A DNA stretch of 64,000 nt, taken from positions 2,046,001 to 2,110,000 of the forward strand of contig NC_014532.2 of assembly GCF_000196875.2 (NCBI RefSeq), read 5' to 3'. Below are positions 44,847 through 54,409 of this stretch, in pieces. The notes beneath the pieces are model-generated. The model had not been told where the DNA came from, did not search any database, and worked only from the letters and a program-made list of their open reading frames with translations. A program made the position numbers and the translations under genes. Each line of letters begins with the position of its first letter. Position 1 is the first letter of the stretch. The DNA comes from Halomonas elongata DSM 2581 (lineage in GTDB: Bacteria > Pseudomonadota > Gammaproteobacteria > Pseudomonadales > Halomonadaceae).

Positions 44847-45866
44847 ATGCCACACCTGACCCCTAAACTGCTCCTGGGCGCCTCCGCCCTGCTGCTGAGC
44901 GTCACCGGCGCCCATGCCGCTGAGTACGAGTGGACCTTCCAGGCCTCGGAAACCGCCGGCGAACCGAGTTTCAAGGTCAAGCAGGAGTGGGCCGAACGCA
45001 TCGGCACCATGACCGATGGCCGCGTCCAGATCGAATTGCTGCCCATCAATGCCGTGGTCGGCCCCACCGAAACGCTGCAGGCCGTCAGCTCCGGCATCCT
45101 GCAGGGCCACATGACCGATCCGAGTTACTTCTCCGGCCAGAACCCCGCCTTCGGCATGCTGGGCAACCTGGTCGGCGCCTGGAACGATCCCTACGACTTT
45201 CTGGAGTTCATGAAACAGGGCGGCGGCGAAGAGCTCTACAACGAACTCTCCGAGCCCTATGGCAGCCACTTGATCGGTGCTGCCACCTTCCCGCTCGAGT
45301 CCGTTCCCTCCACGGTGCCCATCGAAAGCCTCGAGGATTTCGAAGGCCTCAAGATCCGTGCCCCCCAGGGCATGGTCTACAACATCTTCGAGCGTATCGG
45401 CGCCACGCCGGTCAACCTGCCGGGCTCCGAGGTCTACACCGGCCTGGAAAAGGGCGTGATCGATGCCGCCGATTCCACGGTGCTGTCCAACAACGACGCC
45501 CAGGGGCTGCACGCCTTCGCCCCCTACCCGCTCTACCCGGGCTTCCACTCCATGCCGATGATCGCCGTGTCGATCAACAAGGACATCTGGGATGGCCTGC
45601 CCGAAGACCTGCAGACCACGCTCGAGACGGCCTTCGACGCCATGGCGTATGACCTGATCGCCCGCCTCAAGGAACAGGACATCGAGACCCTCGCCAAGCT
45701 TCGCGAGAATCCCGATGTGCATCCCTTCGACCTGCCGGCGGAAGAGCGCAAGAAGTTCCGCCAGGCCGCCGAACAGGAATGGAAGGAATGGGCCGGTCGC
45801 AACGAAATGACCCAGAAGGTCTACGACGCCGCGACCAGCTTCCTCAAAGCACGCGGACAGCTCTAA
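44847..45866 (+). CDS. dctP: TRAP transporter solute-binding protein DctP
   Basis: A 339-residue periplasmic binding protein with signal peptide (LLLGASALLLSVTGAHA). The DctP signatures are GRVQIELLPINAVVGPTETLQAVSSGIL and LEDFEGLKIRAPQGMVYNIFERIGATPVNLPGSEVYTGLEKGVIDAAD, whose Arg binds the ligand carboxylate. It presents an organic acid to DctQM; here pentonates or uronates are plausible. ACGGAGAG precedes ATG 44847; a frame start at 44766 would lack a leader. First gene of the TRAP operon. Confidence 0.9.
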   Translation: MPHLTPKLLLGASALLLSVTGAHAAEYEWTFQASETAGEPSFKVKQEWAERIGTMTDGRVQIELLPINAVVGPTETLQAVSSGILQGHMTDPSYFSGQNPAFGMLGNLVGAWNDPYDFLEFMKQGGGEELYNELSEPYGSHLIGAATFPLESVPSTVPIESLEDFEGLKIRAPQGMVYNIFERIGATPVNLPGSEVYTGLEKGVIDAADSTVLSNNDAQGLHAFAPYPLYPGFHSMPMIAVSINKDIWDGLPEDLQTTLETAFDAMAYDLIARLKEQDIETLAKLRENPDVHPFDLPAEERKKFRQAAEQEWKEWAGRNEMTQKVYDAATSFLKARGQL

Positions 45867-45889
45867 GGGCGCGCGCAGGAAAACGCTCG

Positions 45890-45930
45890 GCGGGGCTTGC
45901 CCCGCACTCCCGGGCCGGCCTCGCCGGCCC
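45890..45930 (+). promoter_or_regulatory. two hairpins between dctP and dctQ
   Basis: GCGGGGC-TT-GCCCCGC (45890-45905) and GGGCCGGC-CTC-GCCGGCCC (45912-45930), both perfect. They follow the binding-protein gene and probably let it be expressed above the membrane subunits. Confidence 0.6.
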
Positions 45931-45977
45931 CTTGTCATTGTCACCACACCGCCCGACAACGTCGGCACGGAGTCAAG

Positions 45978-46577
45978 ATGTCATCCACCCATGAGGACGC
46001 CGGCGGCCCTCCGACCGCCACGCCGCACGAGACGCCTCCCGACCCGGTACGCACTGCTTTCGACCGTGGCGTGGTGGCCTGTGGTCGCCTTGCCGCCTGG
46101 CTGGTGTTCGTCGCCATGGCGATCAGCGTCTATGAGGTGATCATGCGCTATGCCTTCGCCTCGCCCACCTCCTGGGTCCACGAGACGGTGGTCATGCTGG
46201 TCGCCGTGAGCTTCGCCTTCGGCGGCCCGGCGGCCCTGGCCAGCAATCGCCACATTCGCGTCAAGGTGCTCTACGACAGCGTCGGCCCGGTCGCCCGCCT
46301 GTGGCTCGACCGCTTCAACGATCTGGTGGCCTTCCTGTTCTGCGCCGGGATGACCTACGCCGCCTACACCATGTTCTGGGACGCCTCGCACAACCCGCTG
46401 GGCGAGTGGCAGCTGGAGCGTTCGGGCACCTCCTGGAACCCGCCGTTCCCGGCCTTCGTCAAGGGCGTGATCCTGCTGGCCCTGGCCATCATGTGCGTGC
46501 AGTCGCTGCTGCACCTGATTCAATCGCTGCGCGGCAAGCCCGCGCCCAAGGTCGACGACACGGAGGGCACGGCCTGA
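45978..46577 (+). CDS. dctQ: TRAP transporter small permease DctQ
   Basis: A 199-residue inner-membrane subunit with four helices (LAAWLVFVAMAISVYEVIMRY; VVMLVAVSFAFGGPAALASN; DLVAFLFCAGMTYAAYTMFW; VKGVILLALAIMCVQSLLHL). RYAFASPTSWVHE matches the DctQ motif. The start after CGGAG at 45978 was chosen. A 1-bp stop/start overlap (TGATG) couples it to dctM. Confidence 0.88.
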   Translation: MSSTHEDAGGPPTATPHETPPDPVRTAFDRGVVACGRLAAWLVFVAMAISVYEVIMRYAFASPTSWVHETVVMLVAVSFAFGGPAALASNRHIRVKVLYDSVGPVARLWLDRFNDLVAFLFCAGMTYAAYTMFWDASHNPLGEWQLERSGTSWNPPFPAFVKGVILLALAIMCVQSLLHLIQSLRGKPAPKVDDTEGTA

Positions 46578-47881
46578 TGGAAATCGCCGACGCTACCCTG
46601 TTGATGGTTGCGGCCATCTTCGCGCTGCTGGTGACCGGCCTGCCGCTGGCCTTCATCACCGGCTTGATCGCGCTCGTGTTCACCTTCGGCTGGTTCGGGG
46701 CCAGTGCCCTGCCGCTGGTCACCAGCCGCGTCTATGGCTTCGTCACCGAATATTCGCTGGTGGCGGTGCCAATGTTCGTGTTGATGGCCTCGCTGCTCGA
46801 CCGATCGGGGATCGCCAAGGACCTGTTCAACGCCATGCGGGTCTTCGCCGGCCGCCTGCCCGGTGGCGTGGCGGTACAGACCATCGTGGTGGCCTTCTTC
46901 CTGGCGGCGCTGTCCGGGATCATCGGCGGCGAGATCGTGCTGCTGGGCATCCTGGCATTGCCGCAGATGCTGCGCCTGGGCTACGACAAGCACCTGTCGA
47001 TCGGCGTGGTCTGCGCCGGCGGGGCGCTGGGCACCATGATGCCGCCGTCGATCGTGCTGATCATCTATGGCCTGATCGCCAGTGTCTCGATCGCCGATCT
47101 GTTCACCGCGGCCATCACCCCGGCGGTGATCCTGATGATCAGCTACATCGGCTATGTGCTGGTGCGCTGCCTGCGCAATCCCGCCATGGGGCCGCCGATG
47201 AGCGACGCCGACCGCGAGGAGGGCTTCGCCAACCGCTGGCAGGCGCTCAAGGCGATCGTCGTGCCGGGGCTGATCGCCGTGATGGTGCTGGGCTCGATCT
47301 ATGGCGGCGTGGCCTCGGTGACCGAGGCGGCGGCCATGGGCGTGTTCGGCGTGCTGCTGGCGGTGGTGCTGCGCGGCGAGTTCTCGTTCAAGACCATGCA
47401 CGAGAGCCTGGGCCAGACGCTGACCACCTGCGGCATGATCATCTGGATCGGCATCGGCGCCGCCGCGCTGGTCGGGGTCTACAACCTGATGGGCGGCAAC
47501 CGCTTCATCTCGGGCATGATCATGGGCCTCGACGTGGCGCCGATCGTGATCCTGCTGGTGATGATGGCGATCCTGCTGGTGCTGGGCATGTTCCTCGACT
47601 GGATCGGCGTGGCCATGCTGACCCTGCCGATCTTCGTGCCGATCGTCGAGCAACTGGGCTACAGCCCGATCTGGTTCGGCATCCTGTTCGCGGTGAACAT
47701 GCAGGTGTCCTTCCTGTCGCCACCGTTCGGCCCGGCCGCCTTCTACCTGAAAGGGGTGGCGCCGCCGGAAGTGAGCCTCAAGGACATCTTCGTCTCGGTG
47801 CTGCCCTTCATCGCCCTGCAGCTGTGCGTGCTGTTCGCGCTGCTGTTCTGGCCGAATCTGGCCATGTGGCTGGTGAACTAG
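46577..47881 (+). CDS. dctM: TRAP transporter large permease DctM
   Basis: A 434-residue Na+-coupled large permease with about twelve helices. Family motifs include YSLVAVPMFVLMASLLDRSGI, VVCAGGALGTMMPPSIVLIIYG, ASVTEAAAMGVFGVLLAVVL and VSFLSPPFGPAAFYLKGVAPPEV. It carries the transport pathway. Start overlaps the dctQ stop. Sodium coupling suits a halophile. Confidence 0.92.
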   Translation: MEIADATLLMVAAIFALLVTGLPLAFITGLIALVFTFGWFGASALPLVTSRVYGFVTEYSLVAVPMFVLMASLLDRSGIAKDLFNAMRVFAGRLPGGVAVQTIVVAFFLAALSGIIGGEIVLLGILALPQMLRLGYDKHLSIGVVCAGGALGTMMPPSIVLIIYGLIASVSIADLFTAAITPAVILMISYIGYVLVRCLRNPAMGPPMSDADREEGFANRWQALKAIVVPGLIAVMVLGSIYGGVASVTEAAAMGVFGVLLAVVLRGEFSFKTMHESLGQTLTTCGMIIWIGIGAAALVGVYNLMGGNRFISGMIMGLDVAPIVILLVMMAILLVLGMFLDWIGVAMLTLPIFVPIVEQLGYSPIWFGILFAVNMQVSFLSPPFGPAAFYLKGVAPPEVSLKDIFVSVLPFIALQLCVLFALLFWPNLAMWLVN

Positions 47882-47926
47882 GCGCCCCCTAAACCCAATA
47901 ACGCCAAGGAATAAGGAAACAAGACA

Positions 47927-49297
47927 ATGACGACGCGACGCCTGACCTACCTGGAAAAAGTAGGATTCGGCAGCGGGGACATGGCGATCAACATCGTGAT
48001 TTCCTCGATGTTTCTGATCATCTCGTTCTTCTATACGGACATCTTTGGCCTGAAGCCGAGCCACATGGGGATTCTCTTTCTCGTGGCTCGCCTGGTGGAC
48101 GCCATCACCGATCCGCTGATGGGGATCGTCACCGACAAGTTCAACAGCAAGCGCGGGCGCTACCGGCCGTATTTCCTGATCTTTTCGGTCCCCTTCGGCA
48201 TTTCCGTGCTGCTGCTGTTCACCACACCGGACTGGAGCTATAACGCCAAGCTGGTGTGGGCCTATTCCACCTATCTGTTCGTCACCCTGATGTTCACGGC
48301 CGTGACGATTCCCTACATTTCGTTGATCGGCGTGCTGACGCCCGATCCCCAGGATCGGCTCTCCGCCAATGGTTATCGTCTCTTCTTCGCCAAGATCGCG
48401 GCCTTTCTCGTCACCATCATCGTGCCCAAGCTGGCCGAATACGTGGGCAGCGAGAGCCTCCAGTTCGGCTACCAGTTTGCCATGGGACTGATGGGCGGAC
48501 TGGCCACCCTGCTCTTCCTGTTCTGCTATTCCACCACCACCGAACGGGTTCAGCACACCATCGAGGACAAGCCACTGCGTTCGCAGCTGCGCATCCTGAA
48601 AAAGAACGATCAATGGCTGATACTCTGCGCCGTCTGCTTCACCGGCACCCTGGGCTATGTCATGCGCAGTTCGGTGGCCGCCTACTATGCCAAGTATTAC
48701 CTGGGCGCCGATGCCACCATGCTGTCGGCCTTTCTGACCACCGGGGTCAGCGCGGCGATACTGGCCATGGTCGCCTCGACATGGCTGACCAAGCGCCACT
48801 GCAAGATCCAGCTTTTCCGCTGGAGCCAGTTGGCGGTCGGCGCCTTGAGCGTGCTGATGTTCGTCGCCGTCGGCCCGGGGGATATCGTCCTCGCCTTCGT
48901 GCTGTACTTTCTCATTTCCTTCATCGTCGACCTGCATGCTCCCGTCTTCTGGTCGGCGATCGCCGAATCCGTCGACTATGGCGAAGCCAAGACCGGGCAA
49001 CGCGTCTCGGGCCTCGCCTTCGGCGGCATTTCCTTCTGCCAGAAGGCCGGCATGGGCGCGGCAGGCTTTCTCGTCGGCCAGCTGCTGACCTATTTCAACT
49101 ACGAAGCCAACGTCGAGCAGAGCGCCTTCACCCTGACCGGCATCGCACTGATGCTCTCGATCATTCCCGGGCTGTTCCACACCCTGATGGGCAGCTTCAT
49201 GTTCAAGTACCGCATCACCAACCGCTACTACAACGCCATGCAGGACGGCGAGCTGGACGATACGACTCCGGCGACCGTTGACGCCAGGACATCATGA
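47927..49297 (+). CDS. GPH-family glycoside-pentoside symporter
   Basis: A 456-residue MFS-type transporter of the glycoside-pentoside-hexuronide:cation family, with twelve helices. Signatures: EKVGFGSGDMAINIVISSMFL, ARLVDAITDPLMGIVTDKFNSKRGRYRPYF and SVDYGEAKTGQRVSGLAFGG. The XynP/MelB-like sequence and the overlapping GH43 gene point to uptake of short pentosides (arabinobiose, arabinotriose). AAGGAAAC precedes the ATG. Confidence 0.86.
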   Translation: MTTRRLTYLEKVGFGSGDMAINIVISSMFLIISFFYTDIFGLKPSHMGILFLVARLVDAITDPLMGIVTDKFNSKRGRYRPYFLIFSVPFGISVLLLFTTPDWSYNAKLVWAYSTYLFVTLMFTAVTIPYISLIGVLTPDPQDRLSANGYRLFFAKIAAFLVTIIVPKLAEYVGSESLQFGYQFAMGLMGGLATLLFLFCYSTTTERVQHTIEDKPLRSQLRILKKNDQWLILCAVCFTGTLGYVMRSSVAAYYAKYYLGADATMLSAFLTTGVSAAILAMVASTWLTKRHCKIQLFRWSQLAVGALSVLMFVAVGPGDIVLAFVLYFLISFIVDLHAPVFWSAIAESVDYGEAKTGQRVSGLAFGGISFCQKAGMGAAGFLVGQLLTYFNYEANVEQSAFTLTGIALMLSIIPGLFHTLMGSFMFKYRITNRYYNAMQDGELDDTTPATVDARTS

Positions 49298-49323
49298 CAC
49301 CAGCACGGCAACAGGAGAACGCA

Positions 49324-50301
49324 ATGAGCAAGTCTCTTGCCCCCTTGATCGAACAACGGGCGGACCCTTTCATCCACCGCCACGACAACGGCTACTACTT
49401 CATCGCCTCGGTTCCCGCCTATGACAGGCTGGAGCTGCGTCACGCCACCACCATCGCCGGCCTCGCCGAGGCCGAGCCGGTCACCGTCTGGGAAAAGGAA
49501 GACAGCGGCCCGCTCAGCGAGCTGATCTGGGCCCCGGAACTTCACTACCATCAGGGCCGCTGGACCATCTATTTCGCCGCCGCGCCAAGCCGCGAGATTC
49601 GTGACGGTCTTTTCCAGCACCGCATGTATTGCATCGCCACCAGCGCCAGCGATCCCATGCAGGGCGAGTGGAGCCATCCCCGACAGATCGATACCGGTAT
49701 CGACAGCTTCTGTCTCGATGGCACCGCCTTCCAGCATGACGGCGAGCTCTACTATGTCTGGGCGCAGAAGGAAGCCAGCATCCCGGGCAACACCAACCTC
49801 TACATTGCCCGGATGGCCACGCCGGAGACTCTCGACAGTCCGCCGGTCCGGCTTTCCATTCCCGAGTTCGACTGGGAAACGCGAGGCTTCATGGTCAATG
49901 AGGGCCCCGCCGTGCTGATTCGACACGGCCGCGTGCTGCTGACCTACTCGGCCAGCGCCACCGACGAGAACTATTGCATGGGACTGCTGTGGGCCGACCA
50001 GTCCGCCGACCTGCTGAACCCGGACAGCTGGAAGAAATCGGCCAGCCCCGTGTTCACCAGCGACCCGCAGCGCTCGGTATTCGGCCCCGGACACAACAGC
50101 TTCACCGTCGCCGAGGATGGCGTCACCGACATGCTGGTGTATCACGCCCGTACCTATACCGAAATCGTCGGCGATCCACTCTGGGATCCCAACCGCCACA
50201 CCTACGTCAAACCCATTGCCTGGGACGCCGATGGGTTCCCTCGCTTCGGCCGGCCATCGCTGGTGGAAACCCCGGAAGACGAGGATGAACTGGCGGGTTG
50301 A
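49324..50301 (+). CDS. cytoplasmic GH43 exo-arabinanase/arabinofuranosidase
   Basis: A 325-residue GH43 enzyme without a signal peptide, hence intracellular. Base Asp in EQRADPFIHRHDNGYYFIASVP, LIWAPELHYHQGRW, Asp in CLDGTAFQHDGELYY, acid Glu in MVNEGPAVLIRHGRVLL and FGPGHNSF are present. Coupled to the GPH symporter (27 bp), so it most likely hydrolyses the imported arabino-oligosaccharide. AGGAG precedes ATG 49324. Confidence 0.87.
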   Translation: MSKSLAPLIEQRADPFIHRHDNGYYFIASVPAYDRLELRHATTIAGLAEAEPVTVWEKEDSGPLSELIWAPELHYHQGRWTIYFAAAPSREIRDGLFQHRMYCIATSASDPMQGEWSHPRQIDTGIDSFCLDGTAFQHDGELYYVWAQKEASIPGNTNLYIARMATPETLDSPPVRLSIPEFDWETRGFMVNEGPAVLIRHGRVLLTYSASATDENYCMGLLWADQSADLLNPDSWKKSASPVFTSDPQRSVFGPGHNSFTVAEDGVTDMLVYHARTYTEIVGDPLWDPNRHTYVKPIAWDADGFPRFGRPSLVETPEDEDELAG

Positions 50302-50318
50302 TAGCACCAATCTCGCCT

Positions 50319-50331
50319 ATATGTACAACAT
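50319..50331. promoter_or_regulatory. candidate GntR operator, site 3
   Basis: ATATGTACAACAT, the reverse complement of ATGTTGTACATAT, about 70 bp upstream of the FAH-fold gene; a partial second copy (TTATTGAACATG) follows at 50342-50353. Confidence 0.5.
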
Positions 50332-50403
50332 TTGGAATTATTTATTGAACATGCCATCCTGTCCCGCATGCAGCAGCGGCGACACGCCGAGGAGAACGAA
50401 CCG

Positions 50404-51390
50404 ATGCGCCTGATCCAGTGCCTGCACGAAGACCGCCTGCACGCCGCCCTGGTGGAAACCGAAACGACGGTGCGGCTCGCCGATACCGATACCTATCATC
50501 TCGCCCGCGACGCCATGGCATCGGGCCGCTCACTTGCCGAAGTCGTCGAAGCGCGCCTGACCGACACTCGCCTGGATTATGCCGAGCTCATCGACACAGG
50601 ACGCCTGATGCCGCCGCTCACGCACCCGGATCCGGCGCATTGCCTGGTCACCGGCACCGGCCTGACCCACCTGGGCAGCGCCGACGCCCGTTCGGCCATG
50701 CATGCCAAGACCCAGGCCAACGAGGAAGACCTCACCGACTCCATGCGCATGTTCAAGCTCGGCGTGGAGAACGGCAAACCCGACGCCGGCGAGGTGGGTG
50801 CCCAGCCCGAATGGTTCTACAAGGGCGACGGCGACTGCGTGGTGCCGCCCGAAGCGCCACTGCCCTCGCCGGCCTTCGCCCAGGATGGCGGCGAGGAACC
50901 GGAGCTGGCCGGCCTGTATCTCATCGATGACGACGGTCGTCCACGCCGTCTGGGGTTTGCCGTCGGCAATGAGTTCTCCGACCATGTCACCGAGCGCTTC
51001 AACTACCTGTGGCTGGCCCACTCCAAGCTGCGCGCCTGCAGCTTCGGACCGGAACTGCTCATCGGTTCGCTGCCCGGCCACCTCGAGGGGGTCAGCCGCA
51101 TCACTCGCGATGGCGAGACACTGTGGCAAAAACCCTTCCTGACCGGCGAGGACAACATGGCCCACAGCCTGGCCAACCTCGAGCATCACCACTTCAAGTA
51201 TCCGGGTTTCCGCCGTCCCGGCGACGTGCATGTGCACTTCTTCGGCACTGCCACGCTCAGCTTCGCCGACGGCATTCAGCCGCGCGAGGGCGATCGCTTC
51301 GAGATCGAGATTCCGGCCTTCGGCCGCGCCCTGCGCAATCCGCTGACCCAGGAGACAACCAACAACGACACGGACGTTTCACCGCTGTAG
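50404..51390 (+). CDS. AraD1/GguC-family FAH-fold protein
   Basis: A 328-residue protein of the GguC/AraD1 branch of the fumarylacetoacetate-hydrolase fold. GTGLTHLGSADARSAMHAK, EWFYKGDG, GLYLIDDDGRPRRLGFAVGNEFSDH (Glu and Asp of the metal site) and GRALRNPL are visible. GguC genes accompany arabinose/galactose ABC systems in rhizobia. With no aldolase-type (DHDPS family) gene in the window, it is the best candidate for dehydrating 2-keto-3-deoxy-L-arabonate, with the 53 kb paralogue as alternative. GAGGAG precedes ATG 50404. Confidence 0.78.
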   Translation: MRLIQCLHEDRLHAALVETETTVRLADTDTYHLARDAMASGRSLAEVVEARLTDTRLDYAELIDTGRLMPPLTHPDPAHCLVTGTGLTHLGSADARSAMHAKTQANEEDLTDSMRMFKLGVENGKPDAGEVGAQPEWFYKGDGDCVVPPEAPLPSPAFAQDGGEEPELAGLYLIDDDGRPRRLGFAVGNEFSDHVTERFNYLWLAHSKLRACSFGPELLIGSLPGHLEGVSRITRDGETLWQKPFLTGEDNMAHSLANLEHHHFKYPGFRRPGDVHVHFFGTATLSFADGIQPREGDRFEIEIPAFGRALRNPLTQETTNNDTDVSPL

Positions 51391-51480
51391 GTACCATCCA
51401 GGCACTTATCCAGCCAGGTCGCTGCAGGCACCTGAAAATGCCTGAACAGCGTCCCATCGTTACCCATGAAAGGAGTGACC

Positions 51481-53058
51481 ATGACTATAGAAGGCACGCA
51501 ACTCATTGGACGTGAAGCCGTTCTGGCCACGGGCGAGGCCTTCCACGCCATCGACCCTTCCACCGGCGAGACACTCCAGCCGGCCTTCCCCACCGGCGGC
51601 CAGGCCGAGGTCGAACGCGCCAGCGAACTGGCCCGGTCGGCCTTCGACAGCTACCGCGAAACGGGTCTCGAGGCCCGGGCGCGCTTTCTCGAGACGATCG
51701 CCGACAAGATCGAGGGCATCGGCGATGAACTGATCGAACGCGCCATGGCCGAGTCCGGCCTGCCGCGCGCACGCCTCGAGGGCGAGCGCGGCCGCACCTG
51801 CGGTCAGTTGCGCCTGTTCGCCAAGGTCGTGCGCGATGGTGAATGGCTCGACGTGCGCATCGACCCCGCGCTGCCCGAGCGCCAGCCCATGCCGCGGGTC
51901 GACCTGCGCCAGCGCCACGTGGCCCTGGGGCCGGTGGCCGTATTCGGCGCCAGCAACTTCCCGCTGGCCTTCTCGGTCGCCGGCGGCGACACCGCCTCGG
52001 CCCTGGCCGCCGGCTGCCCGGTGGTCGTCAAGGGACACCCCGCCCATCCCGGCACCTCGGAGCTGGTGGGCCGCGCCGTGCAGGCAGCAGTCGCCGAATG
52101 CCAGCTACCCGAGGGGGTCTTCTCCCTGCTCCAGGGTGCCGGTAACGAGATCGGCCAGGCGCTGGTCACGGATCCGAACATCAAGGCCGTGGGCTTCACC
52201 GGTTCACGGGCTGGCGGCACCGCCCTGGCACGCCTGGCGCAGAATCGCCCGGAACCGATCCCGGTCTACGCCGAGATGAGTAGCATCAACCCGGTCTTCC
52301 TGATGCCCGAGGCCCTCGAGGCGCGTGGCGAAGCACTCGCCGAAGGCTTCGTCGGCTCGCTCAACATGGGCGCTGGCCAGTTCTGCACCAACCCGGGGCT
52401 GGTGATCGGCATTCAGGGCGAAGCACTCGATGGCTTCCTGGCCACTGCCGCCAAGGCCGTCGAAGCCAGCGGCACCCAGACCATGCTGACGCCGGGCATC
52501 CGGGATGCCTATGACCGCGGCGTGGCGGCCCTGGCGTCCAGCGACAAGGCGCGCGAAGTGGCGCATGGACAATCCAGCGACGCCCCCAACCAGTGCCAGA
52601 CAGGCCTGTTCGTGACCAAGGCCGAGGACTTCCTCGCCGACGAGACGCTGCAGGCAGAAGTCTTCGGTGCCACCTCGCTGGTGGTGAGCTGCGCCGACCA
52701 GGACGAGGTCAAGCGCGTCGCCGAGCATCTCGAGGGGCAGCTCACCGCGACCCTGCAGATGGACGATGCCGACGTCGACTTCGCCCGTGACCTGTTGCCG
52801 ACCCTGGAGCGTCGTGCCGGTCGCGTGATGGTCAACGGCTGGCCCACCGGGGTCGAGGTATGTCATGCCATGGTGCATGGCGGCCCCTACCCGGCCACAT
52901 CCGACTCGCGCACCACCTCGGTGGGCAGCGCGGCGATCCACCGCTTCCTGCGTCCGGTGTGCTACCAGAACCTGCCCCAGGCGTTGTTGCCCGAAGCCCT
53001 GCGCGATGGCAACCCGCACGGCGTCAGCCGACTGGTGGACGGCCAGCGCGAGCACTGA
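51481..53058 (+). CDS. alpha-ketoglutarate semialdehyde dehydrogenase
   Basis: A 525-residue aldehyde dehydrogenase of the KGSADH class. [31 protein letters not shown] replaces the usual NFP-xP motif, with FTGSRAGG, general base Glu in [11 protein letters not shown] and catalytic Cys in [12 protein letters not shown]. The loss of the glycine-rich ELGG and the long C-terminal tail ([20 protein letters not shown]) are hallmarks of 2,5-dioxovalerate dehydrogenases. It performs the last step to alpha-ketoglutarate. AAAGGAG marks ATG 51481; the frame opens at 51466. Confidence 0.92.
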   Translation: MTIEGTQLIGREAVLATGEAFHAIDPSTGETLQPAFPTGGQAEVERASELARSAFDSYRETGLEARARFLETIADKIEGIGDELIERAMAESGLPRARLEGERGRTCGQLRLFAKVVRDGEWLDVRIDPALPERQPMPRVDLRQRHVALGPVAVFGASNFPLAFSVAGGDTASALAAGCPVVVKGHPAHPGTSELVGRAVQAAVAECQLPEGVFSLLQGAGNEIGQALVTDPNIKAVGFTGSRAGGTALARLAQNRPEPIPVYAEMSSINPVFLMPEALEARGEALAEGFVGSLNMGAGQFCTNPGLVIGIQGEALDGFLATAAKAVEASGTQTMLTPGIRDAYDRGVAALASSDKAREVAHGQSSDAPNQCQTGLFVTKAEDFLADETLQAEVFGATSLVVSCADQDEVKRVAEHLEGQLTATLQMDDADVDFARDLLPTLERRAGRVMVNGWPTGVEVCHAMVHGGPYPATSDSRTTSVGSAAIHRFLRPVCYQNLPQALLPEALRDGNPHGVSRLVDGQREH

Positions 53059-53085
53059 GCCGACGACAGAAACAGGCGGACTATC

Positions 53086-53116
53086 GGGTCGGCGGCACCA
53101 TCGGGGCCGCCGACCC
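53086..53116. promoter_or_regulatory. intercistronic hairpin
   Basis: Perfect 11-bp stem GGGTCGGCGGC / GCCGCCGACCC with a 9-nt loop between the semialdehyde dehydrogenase and xylX. No T-tract. Confidence 0.5.
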
Positions 53117-53148
53117 CATCACGCCGTTCTTCACAGGATGACACTCCC

Positions 53149-54315
53149 ATGTCTCAGGACAATCGACTCCCCGACGATCAGCACCAGGCCCTGCTGGTCG
53201 GCCGGGTCTGGCGCGATACGCCGGAAGGTCCCGCGCTGGTGATCGTGCGCGACGGCCAGGTCATCGACGTCTCCGACTCGGTCGGCAACATGGCCGACCT
53301 GCTCGACCGCGACGACGCCGCGCGCTGGGCCGCCTCCGTCACGGGGCCGGTGCTGTGCGATGTCACGACCCTGCTCGACAACTCCGAGCGTTCGCCGCAA
53401 CTCGCCCCGCATTTGCTGGCACCTTGCGACATCCAGGCCATCAAGGCATGTGGCGTCACCTTCGCCGTCAGCCTGCTCGAGCGCGTCATCGAGGAACAGG
53501 CCAGCGGTGATCCGGGCCGGGCCGCCGAACTGCGCGACGAGCTGCAACGGCTGATCGGTGGAGACCTGTCGCGGATCACCCCGGGCTCCGATGAGGCCAT
53601 GGCCCTGCGCGACGAACTCAAGGCGCGTGGTGCCTGGTCGCAGTACATGGAAGTCGGTATCGGGCCGGACGCCGAGGTGTTCACCAAGGCACAGCCGCTC
53701 TCCTCGGTGGGTTTCGGTGCCTGGGTGGGCCTGCATCCGGCATCGCACTGGAACAACCCCGAACCCGAGATCGTGCTGGCCGTGAACGCGGCGGGCGTGC
53801 CGATCGGCGCCACCCTGGGCAATGACGTCAACCTGCGCGACATCGAAGGACGCAGCGCCCTGCTGCTGGGCAAGGCCAAGGACAACAACGCCTCCTGCGC
53901 CATCGGCCCCTTCATTCGCCTGTTCGACGAGCACTTCACCATGGACGACGTGCGTGGCGCCATGGTCGCACTGCGCATCGACGGCGAGGACGACGGCTTC
54001 CGGCTCGAGGACTCGAGCGACATGCGCGAGATCAGCCGCTCACCGGAGGAACTGGTCGGCCAGACCATCGGCGCCCATCACCAATATCCGGATGGCTTCA
54101 TGCTGTTTCTCGGCACCATGTTCTCGCCGATCCAGGATCGGGACGGGCCAGGTCAGGGATTCACCCACCATCCGGGCGACATCGTGAGCATCGCGACGCC
54201 ACGCCTCGGCACCCTGGTCAATCGCGTGGGACGAAGCGATCAATTGCCACCCTGGACCTACGGCATTCGGCGTTGGCTGGCCGATCAGCAAGGCTCGTCC
54301 ACCCGCCGAGCATGA
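53149..54315 (+). CDS. xylX: 2-keto-3-deoxy-D-xylonate dehydratase (FAH family)
   Basis: A 388-residue FAH-fold dehydratase. VTFAVSLLERVIEEQASGD, WSQYMEVGIGPDAEVFTKAQPLSSVGFG, SHWNNPEPEIVLAV (metal-binding Glu residues), LGNDVNLRDIEGRSALLLGKAKDNNASCAIGPF and HHQYPDGFMLFLGTMF closely match Caulobacter XylX. It turns 2-keto-3-deoxy-xylonate (a precursor also reached from arabonate in its L-form) into alpha-ketoglutarate semialdehyde, used by the enzyme encoded just upstream. Confidence 0.9.
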   Translation: MSQDNRLPDDQHQALLVGRVWRDTPEGPALVIVRDGQVIDVSDSVGNMADLLDRDDAARWAASVTGPVLCDVTTLLDNSERSPQLAPHLLAPCDIQAIKACGVTFAVSLLERVIEEQASGDPGRAAELRDELQRLIGGDLSRITPGSDEAMALRDELKARGAWSQYMEVGIGPDAEVFTKAQPLSSVGFGAWVGLHPASHWNNPEPEIVLAVNAAGVPIGATLGNDVNLRDIEGRSALLLGKAKDNNASCAIGPFIRLFDEHFTMDDVRGAMVALRIDGEDDGFRLEDSSDMREISRSPEELVGQTIGAHHQYPDGFMLFLGTMFSPIQDRDGPGQGFTHHPGDIVSIATPRLGTLVNRVGRSDQLPPWTYGIRRWLADQQGSSTRRA

Positions 54316-54409
54316 ACAGCGTCGGAGACGCCGAATCGGCCATTTCCGACTGGATTGCAGCCATGCCAAACCTAGGCTAGGATCATCGCCATTTCTGCGG
54401 AGCCCGTCA

